Origin: Phormidesmis priestleyi
GTDB lineage: Bacteria > Cyanobacteriota > Cyanobacteriia > Phormidesmidales > Phormidesmidaceae
NCBI GenBank assembly: GCA_003242115.1
Contig: QBMP01000021.1
Location: forward strand, 17,344 to 26,455
DNA length: 9,112 bases
Reading direction: 5' to 3'
Shown here one piece after another: positions 1 through 6,916 of the stretch. A program made the translations under genes and the position numbers. The number at the start of each line of letters is the position of its first letter. Position 1 is the first letter of the stretch. The notes below the pieces were generated by a model, which saw only the letters and a list, made by a program, of their open reading frames with translations, did no database searches and was not told the origin of the DNA.

Positions 1-1
1 T

Positions 2-472
2 TTGAGCGCGATCGCAACCCGGCTCCAGCGCGCCAAAGAAATTCAACGCAGTAGAACCCGCACGTCAACGCCAGACACTGTCGCTAGCATCTTTCCAAAC
101 TGCCCAAAGCTAACACCTGTTTTTCAGTTCATTGATGCTCACTACCGGCAGTCAATTCACCTAGATGATGTGGCCCGTGCCGCTGGCTATTCTCCTGCTT
201 ATTTAACCAACCTCTCTCAAAGCCATACGGGAAAAACAGTCAAAAAATGGATTACCGAGCGGCGTATGGCACAAGCGCGTCAAATGCTGAGCAGCACAGC
301 GCAATCTGTTAGGCAGATTGCCGAGGAGACTGGCTACACAGATGCTGGCTACTTCATCCGTCAATTCCGTAAACTGCATGGCACAACGCCTAAAGCATGG
401 CGGAGTAATTGCACAATCTCATCGGTATCAACCATAACAAAATCATCTCGCTTGTGTAACAACGGCAACTAA
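2..472 (+). CDS. AraC-family transcriptional regulator, 5'-truncated by window edge
   Basis: This is the DNA-binding part of an AraC/XylS regulator. About 156 residues are visible, and the frame is open to the first base, so the true start and the N-terminal sensing domain probably lie outside the window; the TTG at position 2 is unlikely to be the start. The typical double helix-turn-helix is clear: helix-turn-helix 1 at about residues 53-74 (IHLDDVARAAGYSPAYLTN) and helix-turn-helix 2 at about 101-123 (SVRQIAEETGYTDAGYFIRQF), closing with the family signature FRKLHGTTPKAWR at 122-134. A short Ser/Thr-rich tail follows. It reads in the same direction as the cyn genes and ends 172 bases before cynA. 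Family members usually activate nearby genes by binding direct repeats, so control of the cyn operon is a reasonable inference. The effector is unknown because the sensing domain is not visible. Confidence 0.93.
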   Translation: MSAIATRLQRAKEIQRSRTRTSTPDTVASIFPNCPKLTPVFQFIDAHYRQSIHLDDVARAAGYSPAYLTNLSQSHTGKTVKKWITERRMAQARQMLSSTAQSVRQIAEETGYTDAGYFIRQFRKLHGTTPKAWRSNCTISSVSTITKSSRLCNNGN

Positions 473-481
473 ATGGAGTCA

Positions 482-495
482 TCTCTTTAAAGAGA
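482..495. promoter_or_regulatory. Perfect 14-base palindrome between araC-type gene and cynA
   Basis: TCTCTTTAAAGAGA is an exact inverted repeat without a spacer, ten bases after the regulator stop codon. No T-run follows, so it is not a standard intrinsic terminator. It could be a dimer binding site or form part of a weak terminator. Only the symmetry is seen; the role is inference. Confidence 0.35.
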
Positions 496-499
496 GCGT

Positions 500-534
500 G
501 AGAAAGTCCTATTTTATTCGAGATATAGTCCTAT
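500..534 (+). promoter_or_regulatory. Candidate AraC-type operator: two direct repeats 22 bases apart
   Basis: Two 13-base boxes, GAGAAAGTCCTAT at 500-512 and GATATAGTCCTAT at 522-534, agree at 11 of 13 positions, with the last eight bases identical. Their starts are 22 bases apart, about two helical turns, the layout AraC-family dimers use (for example araI half-sites about 21 bases apart). The downstream box would overlap the -35 region of the TATA-like -10 at 556-561, as in class II activation. The sites sit directly behind an AraC-type gene and ahead of cynA. The repeats are seen; binding is inferred. Confidence 0.45.
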
Positions 535-553
535 GTCTTCGCTTCTTTTTACC

Positions 554-561
554 TATATAAA
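554..561 (+). promoter_or_regulatory. cynA: Possible -10 element of the cyn operon
   Basis: TATATAAA includes TATAAA at 556-561, a close match to the bacterial -10 hexamer. No good -35 is found 16-18 bases upstream, as expected for an activator-dependent promoter. No GTA-N8-TAC NtcA site is present between 473 and 644. The transcript start would be near 567, leaving a leader of about 78 bases before the cynA ATG at 645. Confidence 0.3.
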
Positions 562-623
562 TTTAGAGATATCAGTTAGAAAACAACAGCTTAAGCGCTA
601 ACCTTTCGCATGACTCGGGCGAA

Positions 624-654
624 CAAATCTATGGTTTCAAATCTATGGTTTCAA
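624..654. repeat. 14-base tandem duplication spanning the cynA start
   Basis: The unit AAATCTATGGTTTC occurs at 625-638 and again at 639-652, and the periodicity of 14 runs from 624 to 654. Each copy carries an ATG (631 and 645). Because 14 is not a multiple of three, the two ATGs are in different frames. Removing one copy puts the upstream ATG at 610 in frame with cynA. This looks like a recent slippage duplication. Confidence 0.85.
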
Positions 655-2300
655 CATCAGCATACACAAAGCGACAGCTGGAGAGTCTCAGCAGAGACCG
701 CGCTAATCTCTTGACCAGCCCATCATCAAACTACGGTTCAGCCTGTGGCGTTTGTGGCGGCACTCATTTTTCTGCTGACCACTGGGAGTTTCTTCAAACC
801 ATGCCTACCGATCCGGTAGATATGGTGAGCGATTTGGCAAAAATGGGACTTTACAAAGAGTCCCAGTTCAAAGCGGCAGATAAGGTGAATACCTTTGAAC
901 TCCGTAAAGCCCTGCTGCTCAAAGCGGCGGGTAAGGGTGATCCCAAGCGAGAAAAGCTGGTATTGGCGTTAGCTCAGCAGGCGGGTGGTATTGAAAATGC
1001 GTTTGCAGCCGCCTTTGGCCCCCAGGCCGGTCTGTTCTTTGCTGATACCATACGCGGCAGCAATGCGACTCGCCGAGAGTTTTTAAGGAACTTGGCAATC
1101 GGTGCAGCAATGGTGACCTTGACCAACTGTGCTAAGCCAGAAGCGCCGGGTGCAGCAGTATCTGATGAGGCGGCTACGGCAGATGTTTCTAACCTGGAGA
1201 AAACAGATTTAAAGATTGGGTTTATCCCCATTACCTGCGCGACGCCCATTATTATGTCTGAGCCTTTGGGCTTTTACAAGAAGTATGGGTTTAACGCTGA
1301 AGTCGTGAAAATGCCGAGTTGGGGAGCTGTGAGGGATTCCGCGATCGCAGGAGAACTCGACGCCTACCACATGCTAGCCCCGATGCCAATCGCGATGACG
1401 CTAGGACTCGGATCAGGCGCTTTTGGTGTCAAGCTTGCCAGTGTGGAGAACATCAACGGCCAAGCTATTACGATCTCCAATAAACATAAAGGGAAAGTCA
1501 ATGGCCCTGCCGACTTCAAAGGCTTCACAATGGGCGTACCTTTCCCCTATTCCATGCACAACCTACTGCTACGCTACTATTTGGCAACTGGCGGCATCGA
1601 TCCAGATGTCGATGTCAAAATTCGCCCAGTTCCCCCGCCAGATAGTATTGCCCAGCTAATCGCGGGAGATATTGACGCCTACCTTATGCCCGACCCTTTT
1701 AACCAGAGAGCGGTCTACGAAGACGCCGGATTTATTTTTAAGCTCACTAAAGACATCTGGCCCGGTCATCCCTGCTGCGCTTTTGCGGCTAGCGACCAGT
1801 GGATAGACACCAACCCCAATACCTTCAGAGCCCTGAACAAGGCCATCATCGAAGCGGCAGGCTATGCCAGTAATCCGGCTAATCGCCCAGAGATTGCTAG
1901 AGCTATCTCTGAACGCGCGTTTCTCAACCAGCCGGTTGAAGTTGTCGAAGCGGTCTTAACAGGCAAATTTGAAGATGGCTTGGGCAACACATTAGATGTG
2001 CCTGATCGCATTGATTTTGACCCTTACCCCTGGCAGAGCTTTGCCAACTGGATTTCTTCTCAGCTGGTTCGATGGGACTTGCAAGGCGATGGTAAAGCTG
2101 CCCAAGAAATTACCGACGATAGCTATAACGAAGTGGGTGAAAAGGTTTTTCTGAGCGACTTAGCCCGAGAACTGGCCGCAGAAGTCGGCTTGAATCCACC
2201 TTCCGATGTTTACCGTACAGAAAAGCTTGAGTTTGATACCTTTGACCCTGAAAAACCCGGTGAATACATTAAAGAACAAATTGATAAATACGGGGTTTAA
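645..2300 (+). CDS. cynA: Cyanate ABC transporter substrate-binding lipoprotein (NrtA/CmpA family) with N-terminal extension
   Basis: This 551-residue protein is the probable cyanate receptor of the CynABD importer. Residues from about 187 to the end form the NrtA/CmpA-type bilobal binding domain, with family-like stretches such as IGFIPITCATP (191-201) and APMPIAM. The export signal is internal: a twin-arginine motif TRREFLRN (142-149), a hydrophobic run, and a lipobox LTNC with the lipidation Cys at 162. In front of it lie about 140 extra residues with CGVCGGTHFSADH (Cys34, Cys37, His41, His46), possibly a metal-binding site, then an Ala/Lys/Leu-rich helical stretch. Cyanobacterial NrtA and CmpA begin just before the RR motif, so this one is clearly longer. 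ATG 645 is the first in-frame start after the stop at 564-566; no Shine-Dalgarno is visible. The assignment to cyanate rather than nitrate rests on cynS in the same cluster. The gene leads the cluster, 50 bases before cynB. Confidence 0.88.
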   Translation: MVSTSAYTKRQLESLSRDRANLLTSPSSNYGSACGVCGGTHFSADHWEFLQTMPTDPVDMVSDLAKMGLYKESQFKAADKVNTFELRKALLLKAAGKGDPKREKLVLALAQQAGGIENAFAAAFGPQAGLFFADTIRGSNATRREFLRNLAIGAAMVTLTNCAKPEAPGAAVSDEAATADVSNLEKTDLKIGFIPITCATPIIMSEPLGFYKKYGFNAEVVKMPSWGAVRDSAIAGELDAYHMLAPMPIAMTLGLGSGAFGVKLASVENINGQAITISNKHKGKVNGPADFKGFTMGVPFPYSMHNLLLRYYLATGGIDPDVDVKIRPVPPPDSIAQLIAGDIDAYLMPDPFNQRAVYEDAGFIFKLTKDIWPGHPCCAFAASDQWIDTNPNTFRALNKAIIEAAGYASNPANRPEIARAISERAFLNQPVEVVEAVLTGKFEDGLGNTLDVPDRIDFDPYPWQSFANWISSQLVRWDLQGDGKAAQEITDDSYNEVGEKVFLSDLARELAAEVGLNPPSDVYRTEKLEFDTFDPEKPGEYIKEQIDKYGV

Positions 2301-2321
2301 GGTCGCTGAAGCTCTCTAAAA

Positions 2322-2354
2322 ATGGTCAAGCTCACTGGCTCAAAAAGTATATGA
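2322..2354 (+). other. Ten-codon leader ORF overlapping the cynB start
   Basis: ATG 2322 opens a frame of ten codons ([10 protein letters not shown]) whose TGA at 2352-2354 overlaps the cynB ATG at 2351-2353 as ATGA. The cynB start has no clear Shine-Dalgarno, so translational coupling through this leader is possible. Such a short ORF can easily be chance. Confidence 0.2.
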
Positions 2355-3190
2355 CAATCAGTAATCCAGCTTTAGTCGAAGCTAAAAAGCAAGATAGTGA
2401 ATCTTTCTGGCGTAGCGAAAATGCGAAGGCAATCGGACTCTTTGTGATTTCGCTGGCGCTGTTTCTAGCGTTTTGGGAGCTAGGAGCAAACATGAAGTGG
2501 TTTGCAAAAGGGATGCCAACCGCGTCTAAAACACTGCAAGAGCTATGGTGGTGGTCAACCCATCCATTCTTTGACAATGGGCCAAATGACTTAGGGATTG
2601 GCTGGAATCTGCTAATCAGTCTTCGTCGCGTTGCGATTGGCTACACGTTAGCATCAATTATTGCCGTCCCTCTAGGTATTTTGATCGGCATCTCTCCTGT
2701 TGCCTATAAAGCCTTTAATCCCTATGTACAGCTTTTGAAGCCAGTGTCTCCCTTGGCTTGGTTACCGCTGGGTCTTTACATCTTTAGAGACTCTGAGCTG
2801 ACGGGAATATTCATCATCTTGATCTCTAGTATTTGGCCCACGCTCACGAATACGGCATTTGGAGTCGCCAATGTTAATCCGGAGTATCTGGATGTCTCCA
2901 AAACGCTAGGCGCATCTAGGCTACGAACCGTATTCAAAATCATCATTCCGGCAGCGCTGCCAAATATTGTCTCTGGCCTGCGGATTAGCATGGGGATTTC
3001 TTGGCTGGTGATTGTAGCGGCTGAAATGCTGTTAGGCACAGGACTAGGCTACTTTATCTGGAATGAGTGGAATAATCTCTATATCCCAAATATTTTGGTG
3101 GCTATTTTCATCATTGGCTTGGTCGGGCTCATTCTCGACAGCCTGTTTGCCGCGCTCGAAAAATTTGTTGCATTTGGTCGTAAAGCATGA
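2351..3190 (+). CDS. cynB: Cyanate ABC transporter permease (NrtB/CmpB family)
   Basis: This is the inner-membrane channel subunit of the CynABD importer, expected to work as a homodimer. It has 279 residues, the normal size for NrtB-type permeases. Hydrophobic segments are seen at about residues 27-45, 95-115, 135-145 with 150-168, 212-228 and 247-265. The ABC-permease EAA loop, which docks on the ATPase, lies at about 179-211 and reads as a clear variant: [20 protein letters not shown] followed by [14 protein letters not shown], with the conserved Gly and the I-x-LP block. The ATG follows cynA by 50 bases without an obvious ribosome-binding site. Its stop overlaps the cynD start by four bases (ATGA), which indicates co-translation. 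Substrate specificity comes from the context with cynA and cynS, not from the permease sequence itself. Confidence 0.9.
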   Translation: MTISNPALVEAKKQDSESFWRSENAKAIGLFVISLALFLAFWELGANMKWFAKGMPTASKTLQELWWWSTHPFFDNGPNDLGIGWNLLISLRRVAIGYTLASIIAVPLGILIGISPVAYKAFNPYVQLLKPVSPLAWLPLGLYIFRDSELTGIFIILISSIWPTLTNTAFGVANVNPEYLDVSKTLGASRLRTVFKIIIPAALPNIVSGLRISMGISWLVIVAAEMLLGTGLGYFIWNEWNNLYIPNILVAIFIIGLVGLILDSLFAALEKFVAFGRKA

Positions 3191-4101
3191 ATCTTGCATC
3201 TGTCGATTCTGTCTATCATTCAAACAGCCAGCCAGCGGTTATTCCCGTGCCTTCAGACCCTTCAGAGCCGTCAGTCCAGCTTTCTATCCGCAACGTTACT
3301 AAGGTCTTTACAGGCAAGCGCGATTTTTTTAGCAAGCTATCGCGTAAAACGACTCGCGACTTTACGGCCATTGAAGAGATTAGCTTGGACATTGAGCCTA
3401 ATACCTTTGTCTCTATTATTGGGCCTTCTGGCTGTGGGAAGTCTACGCTGCTGAATATGATTGCAGGACTTTCTGAGATTAGCAGTGGGGAAATCTTGCT
3501 CAACAATCGCCCTATTCAAGGGCCGGGGCCGGATAGAGGGATGGTGTTTCAAAACTATGCCCTGATGCCCTGGATGAATGTTGAGGAAAACATTCGCTTT
3601 GCTGTGGAAACTGTTTACCCTAAGCTGTCGCCTAAGCTAATGGCTCGAAGCATTAAGGAAAACATCCAGCTAGTTGGGCTAGTTGGAGCCGAAAAGAAGC
3701 ATCCTCACGAACTCTCAGGCGGTATGCGTCAGCGGGTAGGCATTGCTCGGGCGCTGGCAATCAATCCTCAAATTTTGCTGATGGATGAGCCTTTCGGAGC
3801 GTTAGATGCATTGACAAGAGGATTTTTGCAAAGCGAAGTTGAGCGGATTTGGGAGCAGCAGCGTAAAACGGTGATTATGATTACCCATAGCATCGAAGAG
3901 GCGCTGCTATTATCTGATCGGATTGTGATGATGACGCGAGGCCCTGCTGCTCGGGTCAATGAAATTTTAGAAGTGCCTTTTCCGCGCCCTCGCGATCGCG
4001 AAACTATCGATCAGCATCCGGCCTATCATCAGCTCAAAGCTGAAATGGAGCGCCACCTGTTTCGCGAGACTCGCGCTGTAGAAGAATCTCGTATTCGCTA
4101 G
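3187..4101 (+). CDS. cynD: Cyanate ABC transporter ATP-binding protein (NrtD/CmpD family)
   Basis: This cytoplasmic ATPase powers the CynAB importer. All ABC motifs are intact: Walker [10 protein letters not shown] (79-87), Q-loop Gln122 in FQNYALMPW, signature LSGGMRQR (176-183), Walker B ILLMDEPF (196-203), D-loop GALDA (204-208) and switch His234 in MITHSIEEA. At 304 residues it is slightly long: about 30 Pro/Ser-rich residues precede the ABC domain, which starts near [10 protein letters not shown] (32-41). The start at 3187 is fixed by the four-base ATGA overlap with cynB; the next Met comes only after Walker A. The C-terminus is the short basic/acidic tail of the NrtD/SsuB/TauB group, without the extra binding domain found in NrtC or CmpC. 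No second ATPase gene is present, so CynD probably acts as a homodimer. Confidence 0.92.
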   Translation: MNLASVDSVYHSNSQPAVIPVPSDPSEPSVQLSIRNVTKVFTGKRDFFSKLSRKTTRDFTAIEEISLDIEPNTFVSIIGPSGCGKSTLLNMIAGLSEISSGEILLNNRPIQGPGPDRGMVFQNYALMPWMNVEENIRFAVETVYPKLSPKLMARSIKENIQLVGLVGAEKKHPHELSGGMRQRVGIARALAINPQILLMDEPFGALDALTRGFLQSEVERIWEQQRKTVIMITHSIEEALLLSDRIVMMTRGPAARVNEILEVPFPRPRDRETIDQHPAYHQLKAEMERHLFRETRAVEESRIR

Positions 4102-4167
4102 CTGTTGTTCTACTCGAACCGAATAGATTTCAAAACGTAATTACTTAATTTAGAAGAGACTTATCCG

Positions 4168-4611
4168 ATGAAAACGCCAGAAGTTACAGCAAAGCTACTC
4201 GCTGCCAAAAAAGAGAAAGGCTTGAGCTTTGCCGATTTAGAAGCCAAGCTAGGCTATGACGAAGTATGGATTGCATCGGTTTTCTACCGTCAGGCCAGTG
4301 CTTCTGAAGCAGAAGCCAGCAAAATGGTGGAAATGCTCGGACTCGGGCCAGATATTGCTGAGGCATTAACCGAGTGCCCGCTCAAAGGCGGACTCGATCC
4401 GCTCGTGCCGACTGACCCGCTAATCTACCGTTTTTACGAAATTATGCAGGTGTATGGAATGCCCATCAAAGCCGTTGTTCACGAAAAGTTTGGTGACGGC
4501 ATCATGAGCGCTATCGACTTTTCTATTGACGTTGAAAAGGAAGAAGATCCAAAGGGCGATCGCGTTAAAGTCATCATGTGCGGTAAATTTTTACCTTACA
4601 AGAAATGGTAG
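4168..4611 (+). CDS. cynS: Cyanase (cyanate hydratase)
   Basis: Cyanase catalyses the bicarbonate-dependent breakdown of cyanate to ammonia and CO2 through carbamate. It detoxifies cyanate and supplies nitrogen. The 147 residues match the CynS family, and the catalytic triad known from the E. coli enzyme (Arg96, Glu99, Ser122) is found at Arg88, Glu91 and Ser114 with the same spacing: [11 protein letters not shown], then [15 protein letters not shown]. The protein is about eight residues shorter at the N-terminus than E. coli CynS. The N-terminal part is the helical DNA-binding-like fold of the family (about 1-75); the C-terminal part builds the decamer active sites. A purine-rich GAAGAG about ten bases before the ATG can serve as ribosome-binding site. 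It lies 66 bases behind cynD in the same direction, so ammonia release is coupled to import. Confidence 0.97.
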   Translation: MKTPEVTAKLLAAKKEKGLSFADLEAKLGYDEVWIASVFYRQASASEAEASKMVEMLGLGPDIAEALTECPLKGGLDPLVPTDPLIYRFYEIMQVYGMPIKAVVHEKFGDGIMSAIDFSIDVEKEEDPKGDRVKVIMCGKFLPYKKW

Positions 4612-4630
4612 CGACGCAGCGCAAGGTCGC
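4611..4630. terminator. Weak hairpin between convergent cynS and EEP gene
   Basis: GCGAC at 4611-4615 pairs with GTCGC at 4626-4630 around a ten-base loop, between two convergent stop codons only 21 bases apart. The stem is short and no long T-run follows on either strand. A role as bidirectional terminator is inference from position. Confidence 0.2.
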
Positions 4631-4632
4631 CC

Positions 4633-5673
4633 TTATTGATCGATCAAAAAATCGACGATGATTGGCAGGTGATCTGATCCAACATCAGCGCCCGTGTGCA
4701 TTTTGACTACATTAAGTGAAGGGCTTGTTAGGCACTGATCGATGGGAATTTGAAACAGTTTAGTGAGGATATTTAGCTTAGGAGTGAGGTGGTATGACAG
4801 ATTAGCGGGCCAAGTGGGAAGGGTTCCAAACCCTTTGCGGGCGTTCTTGAGACCTGTTTCGTGAGCAAGTGTTCGGTAATAGGGCGACCACATAGTCGTG
4901 TTAAAGTCACCGATTAACAAAATCGGCTCGTCTTGCTGCTGCTGTATATAGTCGCTGACGGCTGCAAATAATTGGTTTCGGCTGTGAAAAAACTCTTTCT
5001 TCACGGGCGGCAGCGGATGGATGGCAACAATTGCTAGCGGTCGATTTTTAATTTGGACGCGCGCGGTCAGATTGACCGCGTTGTTGGTATCGAACTTTCT
5101 GATTTTGAAATCTGTGAGGGGGGCTTTGCTGTAGAGAACAGCGCCGGGCTGATAGGGCGTTAGTTGGTTGGAGCTGTAGGGTAAGAATGTTTTTAAGGTT
5201 TCTAGCTGTTTTGCCATTGAGTCGTTGACTTCTATAAACAGTGCCAGATCGGGCTGTTCTTTCTCAGTCAGTTTGATGATCGCGGTAGCATCGCGGTTAG
5301 CTACGTTTAGGTTGCTGCTGATCACCCGGTAGTTTGAGGGTGTGCCACTTTGAGCAGGCGGAAAATACCAGGGAATAATTTGAGCTGAGAGTAGTGCTAG
5401 GCAGAAGAGTGTGAGTAGAATTGGGCGCGATCGCTTTAGCCAAATCGCGATCGCACTGAGACAAAGCACTATCCCGAAATACTGCATCTGAAAATGGCAC
5501 AGCAGCTCGAACACCAGCGGGCCGCTGATGCGACTGCTGAGCATTGCCACGGTCGTAATCCCTAGTGCTAGCAAAGCGCATCCAGCGGATACAGCGGAAG
5601 CGGATAGCCTGGGGCTGCTTTGATGAGTACTGTGGGTTTTCCGGTCGTTCAAAGGGTGCTGATCCTTATTCAA
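4633..5673 (-). CDS. Membrane-anchored endonuclease/exonuclease/phosphatase (EEP) family protein
   Basis: This 346-residue protein has three likely membrane segments (about residues 26-46, 58-79 and 84-104) followed by an EEP-fold domain (about 114-343), the Mg-dependent phosphodiesterase fold of exonuclease III and sphingomyelinase. Family motifs are present in order: SSNLNV (119-124), FIEVND with the metal-binding Glu148, His219 in AIHP, GDFN (255-258), Asp312 in PIDQC, and the catalytic SDHLP (333-337). The enzyme therefore looks active. Whether it cuts nucleic acid, phospholipid or another phosphoester cannot be read from the sequence. The start is a TTG at 5671-5673; no ATG or GTG lies between it and the in-frame stop upstream, and it leaves an N-terminal polar stretch before the first membrane segment. 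It converges on cynS and diverges from the deaminase gene, so it is probably its own transcription unit. Confidence 0.82.
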   Translation of the reverse strand: MNKDQHPLNDRKTHSTHQSSPRLSASAVSAGCALLALGITTVAMLSSRISGPLVFELLCHFQMQYFGIVLCLSAIAIWLKRSRPILLTLFCLALLSAQIIPWYFPPAQSGTPSNYRVISSNLNVANRDATAIIKLTEKEQPDLALFIEVNDSMAKQLETLKTFLPYSSNQLTPYQPGAVLYSKAPLTDFKIRKFDTNNAVNLTARVQIKNRPLAIVAIHPLPPVKKEFFHSRNQLFAAVSDYIQQQQDEPILLIGDFNTTMWSPYYRTLAHETGLKNARKGFGTLPTWPANLSYHLTPKLNILTKLFQIPIDQCLTSPSLNVVKMHTGADVGSDHLPIIVDFLIDQ

Positions 5674-5689
5674 ATTATTGCCCAGTCGT

Positions 5690-5717
5690 TTGCTCGATAA
5701 AGGTAGTGCGCTTTAAT
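5690..5717 (+). promoter_or_regulatory. Possible promoter of the deaminase gene
   Basis: TTGCTC at 5690-5695 and TTTAAT at 5712-5717 are separated by 16 bases. The -10 matches five of six consensus positions; the -35 matches only the TTG. It lies in the 87-base gap between two divergent genes, 43 bases before the ATG. Confidence 0.25.
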
Positions 5718-5760
5718 AGAAGCTTAAGTGAAAAATACAAAACAACGCTAGGAGATTATC

Positions 5761-6243
5761 ATGATTAATAATGCTGAGTTGCAGAACCTGCGCCGATGTG
5801 TCGAACTCGCGAGTGAGGCGCTAGCGGCAGGGGACGAGCCGTTTGGATCGGTGCTTGTCGGTGCGGATGGCGTGGTCTTGGCTGAGGAGCGCAATCACGT
5901 TAGTGCGGGCGATCGCACCCAACATCCAGAGTTTACCCTCGCCCGCTGGGCTGCCAACAATATGACGCCTGAGCAGCGGGCGGCGGCGACTGTTTTCACC
6001 TCAGGGGAGCACTGCCCCATGTGCGCCGCTGCGCATGGCTGGGTTGGGCTAGGTCGCATTGTGTACGCCAGCTCTTCTGAACAGTTGGCTGACTGGCTCA
6101 CCGAATTTGGCGCTTCTGCACCGCCTATCCAGATTTTGCCAATCCCAGAAATTGTTCCTGGCCTCCCGGTAGAAGGCCCCGTTGACGACTTAGCTGAGCA
6201 GGTAAAAGATCTTCATCGTCGTTTCTACAGTTCAAAGACTTGA
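5761..6243 (+). CDS. Zinc-dependent nucleoside/base deaminase (cytidine deaminase-like superfamily)
   Basis: This 160-residue protein has the cytidine deaminase-like fold of the dCMP deaminase, guanine deaminase and TadA group. These enzymes hydrolyse an amino group from a base, releasing ammonia. The zinc site is complete: His55 and the proton-shuttle Glu57 in HPE, and Cys85 and Cys88 in EHCPMC. The variant is notable, because most relatives have HAE and EPCxxC. The substrate loop DEPFGSVLV (25-33) resembles the guanine deaminase/TadA group. The substrate cannot be settled from the sequence, and tRNA editing is unlikely given the altered motifs. A good Shine-Dalgarno, AGGAG at 5750-5754, sits six bases before the ATG. 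The gene diverges from the EEP gene and converges on the GNAT gene, so it is probably monocistronic. Ammonia release gives a loose thematic link to cynS, which may be coincidental. Confidence 0.87.
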   Translation: MINNAELQNLRRCVELASEALAAGDEPFGSVLVGADGVVLAEERNHVSAGDRTQHPEFTLARWAANNMTPEQRAAATVFTSGEHCPMCAAAHGWVGLGRIVYASSSEQLADWLTEFGASAPPIQILPIPEIVPGLPVEGPVDDLAEQVKDLHRRFYSSKT

Positions 6244-6266
6244 TTTCAAGACGTGTTGGAGTCTTT
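6234..6266 (+). terminator. Weak inverted repeat at the end of the deaminase gene
   Basis: AAAGACT at 6234-6240 pairs with AGTCTTT at 6260-6266, a perfect seven-base stem with a 19-base loop that includes the stop codon. A smaller hairpin, CTTGA-TT-TCAAG (6239-6250), competes with it. There is no T-run, so termination is uncertain. The rest of the 142-base gap to the GNAT gene shows nothing I can name. Confidence 0.18.
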
Positions 6267-6385
6267 AACCGTTAATGTAGTGCTTTTGGTCGAGTCCTAG
6301 CGGTAGTACATACGTTGCGTGGTAGGGAGATTCGACTAATCTCGGCTTGAAAAGTGACGCGACCAGGGCAGTTTTTTAAACCCGC

Positions 6386-6916
6386 TTACAGTAGCAGCGT
6401 GACTGAAATGACGGACAGATCATTAGTGTGTTTGCGCTTGAAGCCAACTTTCTCGGCCAGTTTCAGCATGGGTTGATTATCCGCGAGGAGTTCTCCTACC
6501 AGTTCTTGAATTCCTCTGTGGCGGCAGTAGCGAATAATTTTATCCATTAGGGCATGGCCTAACCCCTGCCCTTTTAGATCAGCGCGAACAATGATCGCAA
6601 ACTCAGCGGTGTTGTTGTCAGGATCAGCGATCGCTCTAACGACACCTAGCGTTTGGGATACTCCAGACGCAGAGGTCTCTGTCGCAATAAAAGCCATCTC
6701 TCGGTCGTAATCAATTTGGGTAAATCGAGCCATTTCAGAATGGGGATACTGACGCACCATGCCAAAAAAACGAAAATGTATGTCTTCAGGGGTGAAGTGT
6801 TTGAACATTTCATAATGGGCTGGTTCATCCTCCGGACGAATGGGACGCAACAGGATTTTGCGGCCTGAGGGCAGATTGATGGTCTCTTCTAACTCTTTCG
6901 GATAGGAACGAATCAT
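6386..6916 (-). CDS. GNAT-family N-acetyltransferase, stand-alone PatZ-C-terminal type
   Basis: A GNAT enzyme of 176 residues that should transfer an acetyl group from acetyl-CoA to an amine, possibly a protein lysine. The acetyl-CoA loop is KGQGLGHALM (115-124), and the fold ends with NQPMLKLAEKVGFK (147-160). The N-terminal stretch IRSYPKELEE..LPSGRKILLRPIRPEDEP, followed by FTPEDIHFRFF, closely resembles the join between the ADP-forming acyl-CoA synthetase part and the GNAT part of PatZ/YfiQ-like fusion proteins. Here no synthetase part precedes it. I prefer ATG 6914-6916; a TTG nine codons upstream (6941-6943) is possible, and an in-frame stop at 6980-6982 rules out a longer protein. No strong ribosome-binding site is seen. 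It diverges from the D-lactate dehydrogenase gene. Protein targets are unknown. Confidence 0.85.
   Translation of the reverse strand: MIRSYPKELEETINLPSGRKILLRPIRPEDEPAHYEMFKHFTPEDIHFRFFGMVRQYPHSEMARFTQIDYDREMAFIATETSASGVSQTLGVVRAIADPDNNTAEFAIIVRADLKGQGLGHALMDKIIRYCRHRGIQELVGELLADNQPMLKLAEKVGFKRKHTNDLSVISVTLLL

Noticed and set aside
425..438. GTA-N8-AAC resembling an NtcA site
   Set aside because: The second half-site is AAC instead of TAC, and it lies inside the AraC-type coding region about 130 bases from the likely -10.
4063..4075. CGCGAG-A-CTCGCG inverted repeat near the end of cynD
   Set aside because: It lies inside codons of the conserved gene, has a one-base centre that cannot form a hairpin loop, and is explained by the GC-rich Arg/Glu/Thr codons.
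5565..5768. Plus-strand frame of 67 codons ending at the deaminase start
   Set aside because: It lies mostly antisense to the start of the EEP gene, has no recognisable domain and leaves no room for the deaminase promoter.
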